A stretch of DNA of 64,000 nt from Dactylosporangium roseum (GTDB taxonomy: Bacteria > Actinomycetota > Actinomycetes > Mycobacteriales > Micromonosporaceae): assembly GCF_025264685.1 (NCBI RefSeq), contig NZ_CP073721.1, forward strand, positions 5,838,501-5,902,500. Reading direction: 5' to 3'. The position numbers and the translations under genes are program-made. Below the pieces are notes generated by a model. It had not been told where the DNA came from. It saw only the letters and a list, made by a program, of their open reading frames with translations, and made no database searches. This document shows, one piece after another, positions 10,501 through 19,055 of this stretch (its first letter is position 1; every line of letters begins with the position of its first letter).

Positions 10501-10751
10501 AAGGCGACGACCGTGCGCGCGGCAACCGTCGTCCCACACCGTCGGCAACACACCCGCCGCGGACGAACCCGCACCGTCCCAGCCGCCGGGCCACGCAGCA
10601 CCCGCTCGCGAGCCCACCCCCACGGCGCCAGCCGATCCCCACACCCAGGACACAGAAGACCACCGGCGGCCAGCCGCCGCTCGACCGAACCAGCATCGAC
10701 CTCTACCGTGAGCACAGCGCCTCCGTGCGCTACCCACGGCCCTCCCGGCAC
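10500..10751 (-). pseudogene. N-terminal fragment of a DUF6431-like zinc-ribbon protein
   Basis: From GTG 10751 the frame reads a short N-terminus, then LLCPGCGDRLAPWGWAR...VRPRRVCCRRCGTT. This CxxC...CxxC zinc ribbon resembles DUF6431 proteins, which are linked to transposon-like or helix-turn-helix genes. The usual continuation (HVLLP and the HTH domain) is absent, and the frame runs into DUF3817-like sequence. It looks like a truncated gene at a recombination junction. Confidence 0.45.
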
Positions 10752-10777
10752 TCGGCCAAGAGATCACCGGGAGGGCC
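10738..10777. repeat. 11-bp inverted repeat
   Basis: GGCCCTCCCGG at 10738-10748 is repeated inverted at 10767-10777 with an 18-nt loop. It straddles the start of the zinc-ribbon fragment and could be an old terminator or an element end. No direct repeat suggesting a target-site duplication was seen. Confidence 0.5.
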
Positions 10778-10914
10778 GCTGCATATCCGTCGTCGGCACG
10801 GTGCCGCCGCCAACGAACCCACGCAACCCCGCCACGCCCGGCACAACCTCATCGGCACCCCGAACGCCGCCTCGGCCCCTGCCCATCAGCATCTTCAGAG
10901 ACGCTCAACAGCCA

Positions 10915-11828
10915 TCGACGCCCACGCCGCGGTGATCGAGCCCGCCACCTTCGACCTCGCCCAGCAGATCCTCACCGAGCGGGGCGAGATGCCCGCCAAG
11001 AAGGCCCTCGCCTCCTCCGACTACCACCTCACTGGAAAGATCAACTGTCCCGCCTGCAACCAGCGCTACCTCGGCACCAACGCCCACGGGCGTAGTCGCA
11101 CCTACCGCTACTACACCTGCTACACCCGCAACCGGTACGGCGTCGACCGGTGCGACGCACCCCGCATCGACGCCGACGCCCTCGATGCGCTGGTCCTCGC
11201 CGCCCTCCGCGACTTCTACACCAACCGCCTCGACCAGGCGCAACAGGCGATCGCCGCCGCCCGCGACGAGCAGCACCAAGCGCGAGCCGGCTTCCAGCAC
11301 GAACTGGCCGACGTCCAAGAACGGCTGGCAGCCAAGGAAGCCGTGATCGACCGGTACCTCACCGACTACGAGGAAAACAAGATCGACCGCGACGCCGTCG
11401 CCCGCCGCATCGACAAGCTCTCAGAAGAGGCCAGGCAACTTCGCCACCGGCAGGACGAGCTGACCGTCCTCATGGGCGTCGACGACGAAGAACCCAGCGT
11501 CCATTACCTCACCGACATCCGCGACCGCATCCATGAGATCATCAGCAAGGGCACGTTCCAAGAGCACAAGGCGATGTGCGAGGCCCTCCTGGACGAGCTA
11601 CGCATCGAGGAGAGCACCGCTACGCCGATCGTCCGCATCCCGCTCAGCCGGGCCGACATCCCCGCAATCCTCGAACTAGACACGCGAACCGCCCCCGAGG
11701 GAGCGGTTCGCAAAAGTCGACCAATAGTGGGCCGGACGCATCACCATGCGAACCCCGTAGCCACCATCGCGGGCGACCCGCTTCCACTGCCTTCAAGCAG
11801 GTCACGCCGTCGGGGTGATGCCCGATGA
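10915..11828 (+). pseudogene. Large serine recombinase lacking its catalytic domain
   Basis: Only the C-terminal half of a large serine integrase is present: the end of the recombinase domain (AVIEPATFDLAQQIL), the zinc-ribbon (CPAC...C...C, roughly 11055-11165), a coiled-coil region (about 11230-11480) and the tail. The N-terminal resolvase domain with the catalytic Ser is missing; upstream in-frame sequence bears no resemblance to it. No credible start is visible, so it is scored as a pseudogene. Its stop overlaps the next ATG (ATGA), so it once formed the head of the small-gene operon that follows. Confidence 0.75.
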
Positions 11829-12079
11829 CCCATGATCACAACGGGCTCGACGCCGTTCTTGCCTGTCTCGGCAAGCATGATCCGTTCCGCCATGCGCTCT
11901 GGGAGGCGCTGGCCCGGCCCACGCCCAAGGCGGTCCGGTCGCGGTTCGTGATCGAACTCGTCGCCCAACTGCAAGACTCACTGACCGACAGCTTCGCGAC
12001 CGAGACGGAGGCGTACCAGACCTTCGTCCGAACCGCCTCGATGCTCAACGCCTTCCTTCCCGAGGGGAGGCGACGATGA
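11825..12079 (+). CDS. Small hypothetical protein of the integrated element
   Basis: An 84-aa acidic, probably helical protein with no recognised domain. ATG 11825 overlaps the recombinase-remnant stop, and its stop overlaps the next start at 12076 (ATGA). Such strings of small overlapping genes upstream of a DUF2637 gene are typical of actinobacterial integrative elements; its role is unknown. Confidence 0.6.
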   Translation: MTHDHNGLDAVLACLGKHDPFRHALWEALARPTPKAVRSRFVIELVAQLQDSLTDSFATETEAYQTFVRTASMLNAFLPEGRRR

Positions 12080-12465
12080 CAGACGCACTCGAATCACCGC
12101 TGGTCCGGTTCGCCGACGCGGAACAGCGTAACCCGTTCCGGCTGCTGCTGGACCTGTACGACCGCACGGTGGGCGGTCCGGCGGCAGCGAGCCGGGAGGA
12201 CATCCTCGCGGAGCAGGCGCTCGCCGCGGCGGTCGTCTCATGGTGGAGCCGGTGGCAGCCGGCGTCCATCCACGCCGCCTTCCGCGCTGGGGCGAACCTG
12301 GCGGACATCGCCGCCGCGACCGGCCTCGAACCCGCCGAGGTGGTCCGGCGGTGGCAGCGGTGGACCGATGTCCAAACGCGGCTGATCATCGGCGGACGTC
12401 CCGCCGTGGACATCGAGGAGATCCGGACCATCCGGCGGCGGCTCCGGGCGGAGGCGGCCCGGTGA
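12076..12465 (+). CDS. Hypothetical protein with helix-turn-helix-like segment
   Basis: A 129-aa protein. The central part (SIHAAFRAGANLADIAAATGLEPAEVVRRWQRW) has the spacing of a helix-turn-helix followed by an aromatic-rich helix, so DNA binding is plausible. It overlaps the genes on both sides by 4 nt (ATGA and GTGA), which places it in the mobile-element operon. No specific family is recognised. Confidence 0.6.
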   Translation: MTDALESPLVRFADAEQRNPFRLLLDLYDRTVGGPAAASREDILAEQALAAAVVSWWSRWQPASIHAAFRAGANLADIAAATGLEPAEVVRRWQRWTDVQTRLIIGGRPAVDIEEIRTIRRRLRAEAAR

Positions 12466-13186
12466 CACCGACGCGGGCCGCGCGGAATGTCAGCGTGGCG
12501 GCGGTCGCGACGATTGCGGCGTGGTCCTCGTGGAGCCTCATGGTCCACGTCGCGCTGCGGTACGGGGAGCGTCCGGAGGTCGCGTATGTCCTGCCGATCT
12601 CGGTCGACGGGATGCTGATCGTGGCGTCAGCCGCGATGGTCGAGGATAAGCGCAACGGGAACCGTGTCCGCTGGTCAGCACGGATCGCGTTCGCCTCCGG
12701 TGTGGCGGCCAGCGTGGCCGCGAACATCGCCGCCGCGCAGCCCACTATCGGTGCGCGGATCGTCGCGGCCTGGCCCGCCGTAGCGATGCTCCTCGTCGTC
12801 GAAATGCCCGCGCCAAACCATCGACCCGTTCCGCGAACACCTCATCACTGGGCAACAACCCAGACGAGCGCACTGACGAGTCCGTACCCATTCCCCTCTA
12901 CGAATTACCCATTCCGCTGGCCCAGTCGGCGTCCGATCCCATCGCGACGCGAGGTCCGCCTACAGACGACGGTCTGTCGGCGGATGCGTCACACGGCAAT
13001 CGCCGACGCCACCGTTCGGGTCCGACAGCGGACGTTGTCGCAAGGATGCTGGCGGAACGTCCCGACGCGCGCCCCGCGGACATCGCCGCCGAGGCCAGCG
13101 TAACTGAGCGACATGTCCGTCGCCTGTTGACGTCCAGGTCCCCCGCTTTGTCCGTTCTGGACCAGGAAGATGGCGCTGACATCTGA
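12462..13186 (+). pseudogene. DUF2637 (SpdA-like) membrane protein, frameshifted
   Basis: The first 115 residues from GTG 12462 form a DUF2637 protein with four hydrophobic segments, including AYVLPISVDGMLIVAS and PAVAMLLVVEM. The family is common in actinobacterial ICEs and plasmids and has been linked to plasmid spread. After codon 12804-12806 the frame degrades, but the expected C-terminus resumes in another frame from 12809: VVARMLAERPDARPADIAAE, then ERHVRRLL, a helix-turn-helix-like tail ending at TGA 13184-13186. Loss of one base at 12807-12808 explains this. The product now made would have an unrelated 98-residue tail. Confidence 0.75.
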
Positions 13187-13336
13187 CATCGGTTGGGCGA
13201 TCGCGGCGTATCAAGTGTTGGCGAGCGGACAACTGCCCCCGGCGGGAGCGCAGTCGTTCCGAGGTCGATCTCGTCTTCGTAGCCAATCACCGAGGACCGG
13301 CTGGCCGCCGCCGGTACAGGTGCTCAGGCGCATTGG

Positions 13337-14052
13337 TTACACCAACTTGTACAGCGAGCCATGCTTGCTCATCATCGTGGCCTCGACGGACTCGGCGAGT
13401 GCGGAGTCGCGGATGAGGACGCCGAACTCGACGTTCAGGTTCTCGGCGGAATAGCTGAAGTTGGCGCTGGTAAGCAATAGCAGTTCGTGGTCGATCACGA
13501 TGAACTTGGCGTGGCTGCGCACCCGGCTGCCGTTCGGCAGTTCGGCGGAGCGGTAGACCGTCGCGCGTGGTAGCTGTGCCTTCACGCCAGCGGCAGCGAC
13601 GACGTTACCGTCGACGTACACGGTGACGACGACGCCGGGCTGCTCACAGGCATCTTTGAGCACGGACCACATCTGCGAAGAGTCCTGGAAGTTGTACGTA
13701 GCTGCAGTAACCGATTGCCGGGCTGCTCGCACGATGCGGTGGAACTCGCTCGTGAGGTGTCCAACGTTCGCTTCGTTGCCGGGCATCGTCCAGACGGGTG
13801 TCAGTTCGCGCAGTACGGCTTTCGCGCCGGCGATTGCGTGTAGCGCGCTCACGGTGCGCTCACGGTGCGCTCACGGTCGGCGTGCCCGAGTGCCGCTGAG
13901 GCGAGGAGTAGTTTGACGGTCTCCCTACGTGCGGCGGCAATCTCGCTCAGCGCGGCGAGGGTGTGCTGCCCGGCCTCGATCTGGGCGGCGAGTCGCTGCG
14001 CCTCGGTGGCGGTCAGGAAGCTACCCAGTTCGGCGAGCGGGTCAGATGCCAT
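13337..14052 (-). pseudogene. drmC: DISARM protein DrmC (phospholipase D-like), frameshifted by a tandem repeat
   Basis: DrmC is the phospholipase D-fold component of DISARM anti-phage systems. From ATG 14052 the frame gives an N-terminal 67 residues (ASDPLAELGSFLTATEAQRL...LGHADRERTVSAP) and stops at 13849-13851. The rest (ALHAIAGAKAV..., then the PLD motif SHAKFIVIDHELLLLTSANFS) follows in another frame, open from GTG 13852 to 13337 (171 aa). Removing one 11-bp unit of the triplicated repeat at 13845-13877 restores a single 234-residue frame. The stop and the internal GTG overlap (GTGA), so low-level reinitiation could still make the PLD part. It starts 11 nt inside the drmB fragment. Confidence 0.82.
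13845..13877. repeat. 11-bp tandem repeat, three copies, inside drmC
   Basis: Three perfect copies of GCGCTCACGGT lie end to end. Each copy changes the drmC reading frame, since 11 is not a multiple of 3. Two copies give an intact gene and three give the truncated one seen here. The arrangement is that of a slipped-strand expansion. Confidence 0.9.
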
Positions 14053-15319
14053 GGACGCTGCCGAAGAACCCGGGCACCGTCGGACCGTCCGCGGTTGGGA
14101 GATCGAGCAGGAACCGCCGGTCGAGGAATCGGTTCGCCTTCTCACACGAGGTCTCGGAGGCGAAGCAGCAGGTGTGACAGGCCGCGCCGTGCAGGAAGTC
14201 CTCTGGGTCCGACGGGGTGCGCATGGCGCACACCGGGTCCGAGGAGCAGCGTGCGGCCCGGCGCAGCGCGGACAGCACGATGCCCTGAAGCCGGCTGGGT
14301 TCGGACAGCGCGACAAGTCCGCCGAGGGTGCCTTCACTATCTGAGGCGGTCGTGCAGATGAGCAGGCCAGCGGCGGCCTCACGCTGAGGCGCCTCGTTCC
14401 AGGCGTAGATGCGCTCGGTGAGACTCGCGGCACCGTATCCGGAGTACATCGCCATCTCACGAATGAGGATGTGCGAGAACGTGTGGACGAGCCAGTACCT
14501 CGGGCCGGGCAGACGAGTATCGGGATTGACAATCTTGGCAGTCTCTGAGAAGCGGCGGGCGAAGTTGCGGCGGTGCGACTCTCGGTGTGCCTCCCACAGT
14601 GCCGTGCCCTCGACCGTGGCCTCCCACTTGGCCACTGCGTCGAGGTCGAACTGAAGGAAGATGCCTTCGCCGCGGTCCTCGGTGGCGGGCACCCAGGTCG
14701 GCTTGCCGTTGCGTGTGAGGTCAACTAGGCGTGAGGCGAGGTCGTTCACGCGGTCCATCTCGTCGAGGCGCGTGAACCCAAGCACGGCATTGACCCGCTT
14801 CATCCGATTGACGCCGACCACGCGGGCGATGTACGGATGCAGGCCGGGGCCGCGCTGCATCTCGGTGACCATGAGCCCGGTGTTGTTCTGCTGTTCGGGG
14901 AACAATGCTGGCTTCTGGAGGTACCGCCACTCGGGGATCAGCAGCTCGATGGGGTCCCAGTTGGCGCGACGCTCTTCGCGGGCTTCCTCGGATTCAGGCG
15001 GTGCGAGCACCTCGGCGACGGCAGCGGCGATGTGTTTGTTCAGCGCGGTAGCGGCGGAGCGGGTCTCGATCATCCAGGCCTGGAACGCCTCGACGTGCGC
15101 CTTCGTGGTCTCGGTCGGGTCCTCGGCGGCGGCGTCGGCGTCCGGGTCCGGGGAGTGCTGGGCGAGGTAGCGGCCGAGCTGGGCGGCTGCTAGGAGGTAG
15201 TTGTAGCGGGTGGTCTCGGGATGGTTGGCGGCGCGCAGGGTCCGGTCCCAGTCGCGCAGATAGCCGGCCCAGTCCCGGGCGAGACCTTCGGTGAGCTTTT
15301 CGATCTTGAGCAGGGGCAT
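14042..15319 (-). CDS. Chimeric protein: tyrosine integrase N-terminal domain fused to C-terminal half of DrmB
   Basis: A continuous 425-aa frame with two unrelated halves. Residues 1-96 match the SAM-like core-binding domain of a tyrosine recombinase (LRAANHPETTRYNYLLAAAQ, ending TALNKH). The catalytic R-H-R-Y domain is absent. From about residue 97 (near 15030) the sequence is the C-terminal half of DrmB, the DUF1998 protein of DISARM: IPEWRYLQKPALFPEQQ, YWLVHTFSHILIREMAM, TTASDSEGTLGGLV, and the Cys cluster AACHTCCFASETSCEKANRF. Full DrmB is about 600 aa, so its N-terminal half is lost. The first 11 nt of drmC lie within its end. The gene begins 112 nt from the tRNA-Pro 3' end. The junction implies a deletion between an integrase gene and drmB; whether the product is functional is unknown. 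Confidence 0.8.
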   Translation of the reverse strand: MPLLKIEKLTEGLARDWAGYLRDWDRTLRAANHPETTRYNYLLAAAQLGRYLAQHSPDPDADAAAEDPTETTKAHVEAFQAWMIETRSAATALNKHIAAAVAEVLAPPESEEAREERRANWDPIELLIPEWRYLQKPALFPEQQNNTGLMVTEMQRGPGLHPYIARVVGVNRMKRVNAVLGFTRLDEMDRVNDLASRLVDLTRNGKPTWVPATEDRGEGIFLQFDLDAVAKWEATVEGTALWEAHRESHRRNFARRFSETAKIVNPDTRLPGPRYWLVHTFSHILIREMAMYSGYGAASLTERIYAWNEAPQREAAAGLLICTTASDSEGTLGGLVALSEPSRLQGIVLSALRRAARCSSDPVCAMRTPSDPEDFLHGAACHTCCFASETSCEKANRFLDRRFLLDLPTADGPTVPGFFGSVHGI

Positions 15320-15386
15320 TCCGTCACCCGTCGAGTCAAGGGGTCCAACAGCGGCGTGCTCGACTCAGGCGAACGGCTCAGACACG

Positions 15387-15427
15387 AAAAGAGGGCTCCC
15401 GCAAGTCGCTGACCTGCGGGAACCCTC
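15387..15427 (-). terminator. Terminator of the tRNA-Pro gene
   Basis: A 13-position hairpin (15391-15403 with 15415-15427, one mismatch, 11-nt loop) is followed on the minus strand by TTTT at 15387-15390. It begins 3 nt beyond the tRNA 3' end. Confidence 0.85.
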
Positions 15428-15430
15428 GGC

Positions 15431-15507
<77 letters not shown>

Positions 15508-15586
15508 GTGCTGCCCCAACCGTGGCAGCCGCTACAGAGTAGCGCATCCCACTCCCGCCCCACACACGAGTATCCCCTGTAGCGTT

Positions 15587-15592
15587 TAGCCT
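15587..15592 (+). promoter_or_regulatory. -10 element of a leaderless promoter (VOC gene)
   Basis: TAGCCT lies 6 nt before ATG 15599 and there is no ribosome-binding site, so transcription should begin at or next to the start codon. Confidence 0.5.
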
Positions 15593-15598
15593 GCTGGT

Positions 15599-16000
15599 AT
15601 GCGGCTTGATCTTGTCACGGTTGTTGTCGAGGAGTACGACCCGGCCATCAGTTTCTTCGTCGACGTCCTCGGGTTCGAGCTCGCCGAGGACTCACCCGCC
15701 CTCACCACCGACGGGCGGGCGAAGCGGTGGGTGGTCGTCCGGCCGCCCGGTGGCGGGACCGGGTTGCTGCTCGCCCGGGCCGACGGGGAGCGGCAGCATC
15801 TGGTGGTCGGGGACCAGGTCGCCGGGCGGGTCGGGTTTTTCCTGCGGGTCGATGATTTCAACACTGCGTACCGCCGGATGCTCGACCACGGGGTCGAGTT
15901 CGTCCGGCCGCCGCGCGCCGAAGCCTACGGCACCGTCGCCGTGTTTCTCGACGTCGCCGGGAACCGCTGGGACCTGCTCGGCCCCGCCAAGGCTATCTGA
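15599..16000 (+). CDS. VOC family protein (glyoxalase/bleomycin-resistance/dioxygenase fold)
   Basis: A 133-aa single-chain VOC protein with two beta-alpha-beta-beta-beta modules. The first runs from MRLDLVTVVVEEYDPAISFFVDVLGF and the second ends AVFLDVAGNRWDLLGP. The family includes glyoxalase I, metal-dependent dioxygenases and antibiotic-binding proteins; sequence alone does not choose among them. It stands alone, divergent from the tRNA and island, with a leaderless-type promoter. Confidence 0.88.
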   Translation: MRLDLVTVVVEEYDPAISFFVDVLGFELAEDSPALTTDGRAKRWVVVRPPGGGTGLLLARADGERQHLVVGDQVAGRVGFFLRVDDFNTAYRRMLDHGVEFVRPPRAEAYGTVAVFLDVAGNRWDLLGPAKAI

Positions 16001-16394
16001 GCCGCGACACCGAGCACAGGGCACCTCCTGGAAGCCAGCAGACCTGGGCCCGGGCAGCGGCCCGGAATGAGCACTGCCGGGCGGGGGCGGTTGCGGACGG
16101 ACCAGGAGACGGCGCGGATTCCGCCGTGCGTCACATGGTCAAGCCGTTCAGCGGCGATGCGCTGCCACAGGTATATCAGACATCTGTCGATCCGACCACT
16201 GACCGTGGGCCGCAGCGCCAGCGCCCAGCGGTACTGCTGCCCGACACCGAATCCAGGAGCGCGACCGCCGGACTGACCGCTCCGACGCGGACGCCACGTC
16301 CTGCCGAGCCGCGGGCCCCGATGACGCGCAGGCACGCCGGCATCGCCATGGACTCCGCCGAGGCCCGACGCCGAGGCCCGACGGCGGGCGCGTC
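16001..16394. other. Intergenic region, no gene recognised
   Basis: The 394 nt between the VOC gene and acVLRF1 hold short overlapping frames on both strands, none with a family resemblance. There is a short direct repeat (GAGGCCCGACGCC, then GAGGCCCGACGG) near 16361-16385. It may contain decayed coding sequence. Confidence 0.5.
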
Positions 16395-17054
16395 TCAAGG
16401 CACCAGGTGGATGCGCACCTTCCGCGCGTGCACCGCCGCCTCCTCCAGCACCGCCAGCCGGGGCTCCGCCGCCTCCAGCAGATGCGGGTGGCGGATCGCG
16501 GCGAGCGGGGCGAGACGGCGGTCGGCGAGCACCGCGTCGACCATGCTCTTGTCCCCGCCGCACACGAGCGCGGCGGCGACGTCGTCCGGCGCCGCGGCAC
16601 CGCCGGGAGCGGAGGGCAGCAGCACCCGTGCCGCGATGTCGGCGGCCTTCTGCGCGACGGCGTCGGCCTGGTTGTCGCGGCGCCGGGCGTACCGCTGCTG
16701 CGACCACCCACCGGCGGCGGTCCGCCCGTGGATGTGGAAGCGCTCCACTTTGGATGCCGTGATCGTCGTACCGTCGACGACGGCGACCCCGACGGCGCCC
16801 TTGCGCGCCAGCAGCAGCGCGATCCGCGGCGGCGCCGGCAGCGCGGCCAGCAGCGCGTCGACGTCGGTCACACCGTCGAGCCCCGGTGGCGGGCACAGCC
16901 GCGCGGTGTCGCCGTTGCTGGCCCCGGTCAGCACGAGCCCGTCTTCCTCGGCCCCGTCGTGCCGCCCGTAGAACCCGTCCAGCCAACCCCGCAGTCGCTC
17001 GGGCGAGATCTCCACCCAGCGCCCGCCCCCGGCCGCGGGTCGTGCCGTCACCAT
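16395..17054 (-). CDS. acVLRF1 family peptidyl-tRNA hydrolase (ribosome-associated quality control)
   Basis: A 219-aa actinobacterial Vms1-like release factor 1 homologue, thought to release nascent chains from stalled peptidyl-tRNA in ribosome quality control. The signature is the catalytic-loop motif GGWSQQRYARRR near residue 115, in the eRF1/Vms1-like domain, with an acidic-aromatic N-terminus (ERLRGWLDGFYGRH). Start ATG 17054 has AAGGTGG upstream. It is monocistronic. With ArfB at 36117 the strain has at least two rescue factors in this window. Confidence 0.85.
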   Translation of the reverse strand: MVTARPAAGGGRWVEISPERLRGWLDGFYGRHDGAEEDGLVLTGASNGDTARLCPPPGLDGVTDVDALLAALPAPPRIALLLARKGAVGVAVVDGTTITASKVERFHIHGRTAAGGWSQQRYARRRDNQADAVAQKAADIAARVLLPSAPGGAAAPDDVAAALVCGGDKSMVDAVLADRRLAPLAAIRHPHLLEAAEPRLAVLEEAAVHARKVRIHLVP

Positions 17055-17288
17055 GCGTCCACCTTGTCACAGGTCCGGACTGCGCCGACGCACCGCCCGT
17101 GGAACGGCGCCGGGCCGGAAGGCGACCGACCGCAGATCGTCCGTCAGAGTGACCCGGGCGTCCCTTCTGGAGATCGTCCGGCACGGTGACGGCCCGGCCC
17201 TGGCGGCACTGCTCGGCGCCGGGCTCGACACCGTCCGCACGCTGCCGCCTCGCAGGGGCCCGGGAGTCCCCCCGCGAACTGGACCAGA

Positions 17289-18830
17289 TCAGGGCAGCCG
17301 CGGTCGGCACGCCGGCATGATCGTGGCGGGTGGCGCGGCGGTGTCGATCGTCACGGTCACGTTGTTGCCCATCCAGTTGAGGCCGCTGACCAGGCTCCAG
17401 AAGCCGGGCCAGCCGAGCACCGGCACGCACGAGACGTTCCGGGTGACCCGCGTGTAGATGATCGCGTCGTTCTTGTAGATCCGGAAGCCGTGACTGGGGA
17501 ACATGTCGGTGTGGGCGTACACCGTCAGTTTTCGGGCGTTGCTGAAGCCCACCAGCAGGTCGGAGTCGATCGTCGGGGAGAGCGCGATCATCGGCATCGC
17601 CGTGGACAGCGTGAGCCGGACCGTCGCGGGATTGAGCTGACGGGTGCTCGCGGCCCGGTCGGCGGTCTGTACCGCTTCACAGGTGCTGGTGTCGCCGTCC
17701 TTCGTCAGACGGAACACTCGGTGGCTGGTGCCGTACTCTCCCGTTCCAGCGGTGAACCCGGAGATCGATGTGCCGTCCCAGATGAACTCTGTCGAGATCT
17801 GGCCACGGAACGGCTTGACGGTGCCAGCGGTGCTGCCGTCGTATCCGACGTGGTCGTCACCGGAGAACGTCGACGACTGGACCAGCGGGCCGCCTACGTA
17901 ACCACAGGCCGACCGGCTGTCCAGGCTGTTCGCCTGCAGCGGCAACGGAACGGGGTGGATGGGGTCGACGACGGCTTCCTGCGGGATCCACGCGCGCAGT
18001 TCGATCCGGTACCGTTCCCGGACCCGGATGACGACGGTGTCGGACGCGGTGAGTTGACCGTCGGACGCGGTCAGCCGGAGGGTGTATGTGCCTGCTACGG
18101 GCATGACGGCTCTGGTGGCGGCCGCGGTGGCGTCGGCGAACGTGACCGGTGCCGGCCCGCTGACCAGGGACCAGCGTCGGGTCAGCCGGGGTGGTGCGGG
18201 CCGGCCGTCGTCCGTGACCGTGCCAGCGAGGTTGACGGTGCTGGTTCCGGTGACGGTTTGGTCAGCGCCGGCGTAGACGCGTGGTGGTGTGTTCGGGCCT
18301 GGCTCCGGGGCCGTGCCGGGCAGCGGGATCGGGCCGGCGACGAAGACCGGGCCGGAGTTGTCACCGCCGTGCAGGTAGAGCACGACGACGAGTCGTTCGG
18401 TGCCTTGGCCGTCGCCAAGGGTGATCGTTCCGCCGCCGGGCAATGTGTTGACGTACGGCAGCGGCAGGGGTGCGGTGACCGCTCCGCGGCCGTCGGTGCC
18501 TTCGTCCCATTCGGCGATGCTGCGTCCGGCGCACACCGGCGCCTCTTCCCACACGACGATGGAGTAGACGGATCCGGTGCTCACCCCGCCGCCGGTCAGG
18601 TCCACTGTGACGTCGACGCCACCGGCGGCGCGGGTGACGGTAACGGTGCCGACCTTGGTGTCGCTGTGCGGGGTACCGTCGCAGGACGGAACCGGCTGGT
18701 CCCAGTCGACCACGTTCAGCGGGACGGTGACGGGAGCGGCCATCGCCGCCGTCGGGGTGACAGCGCCTGCCGCGAGGGCGGTCGCGGTGATCGTCAAGGC
18801 GGTGGTTAGCACGGCGGTACGCAGACGCAT
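17289..18830 (-). CDS. Secreted protein with a PKD/Ig-like domain
   Basis: A 513-aa exported protein. Residues 1-32 are a Sec signal peptide with an AMA-A type cleavage site. Next come a beta-rich N-terminal region (33-185) and a PKD/REJ-like domain at about 188-272 (PPRVYAGADQTV, GTYTLRLTASDGQLTASDTV). The C-terminal ~240 residues contain several Cys but match no family I recognise. GGGAGG precedes ATG 18830. Likely extracellular; function unknown, adhesion or polysaccharide interaction is only a guess. Confidence 0.82.
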   Translation of the reverse strand: MRLRTAVLTTALTITATALAAGAVTPTAAMAAPVTVPLNVVDWDQPVPSCDGTPHSDTKVGTVTVTRAAGGVDVTVDLTGGGVSTGSVYSIVVWEEAPVCAGRSIAEWDEGTDGRGAVTAPLPLPYVNTLPGGGTITLGDGQGTERLVVVLYLHGGDNSGPVFVAGPIPLPGTAPEPGPNTPPRVYAGADQTVTGTSTVNLAGTVTDDGRPAPPRLTRRWSLVSGPAPVTFADATAAATRAVMPVAGTYTLRLTASDGQLTASDTVVIRVRERYRIELRAWIPQEAVVDPIHPVPLPLQANSLDSRSACGYVGGPLVQSSTFSGDDHVGYDGSTAGTVKPFRGQISTEFIWDGTSISGFTAGTGEYGTSHRVFRLTKDGDTSTCEAVQTADRAASTRQLNPATVRLTLSTAMPMIALSPTIDSDLLVGFSNARKLTVYAHTDMFPSHGFRIYKNDAIIYTRVTRNVSCVPVLGWPGFWSLVSGLNWMGNNVTVTIDTAAPPATIMPACRPRLP

Positions 18831-19055
18831 CGGCTCGACCTCCCGGTTGACCGGACGGTGAGTCCGGCTGCCAGCACCGAGCGTAGGAATCAGGTGCCTG
18901 GAGCGGATCAGACGATCGGTCCGGACGGCACCCCGTTGCGGCGGAACCGAGATCGCTGCGAGCCACGAACGGCCGAAGACGCCACCGCATCGTGTATCAG
19001 CGGGTGCTCAGAGCCCTCCTAGAGACATACACCTCTCGAGAGCTGGGGGCACCCC

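Noticed and set aside
10005..11828. A single 607-codon plus-strand protein
   Set aside because: Only the last ~300 codons resemble a recombinase; the first half is antisense to the minus-strand fragments and shows no family pattern.
15333..15350. Possible att repeat near the integrase fragment (GAGTCAAGGGGTCCAAC against the tRNA anticodon arm)
   Set aside because: The match is short and includes only part of the anticodon stem; chance similarity is likelier.
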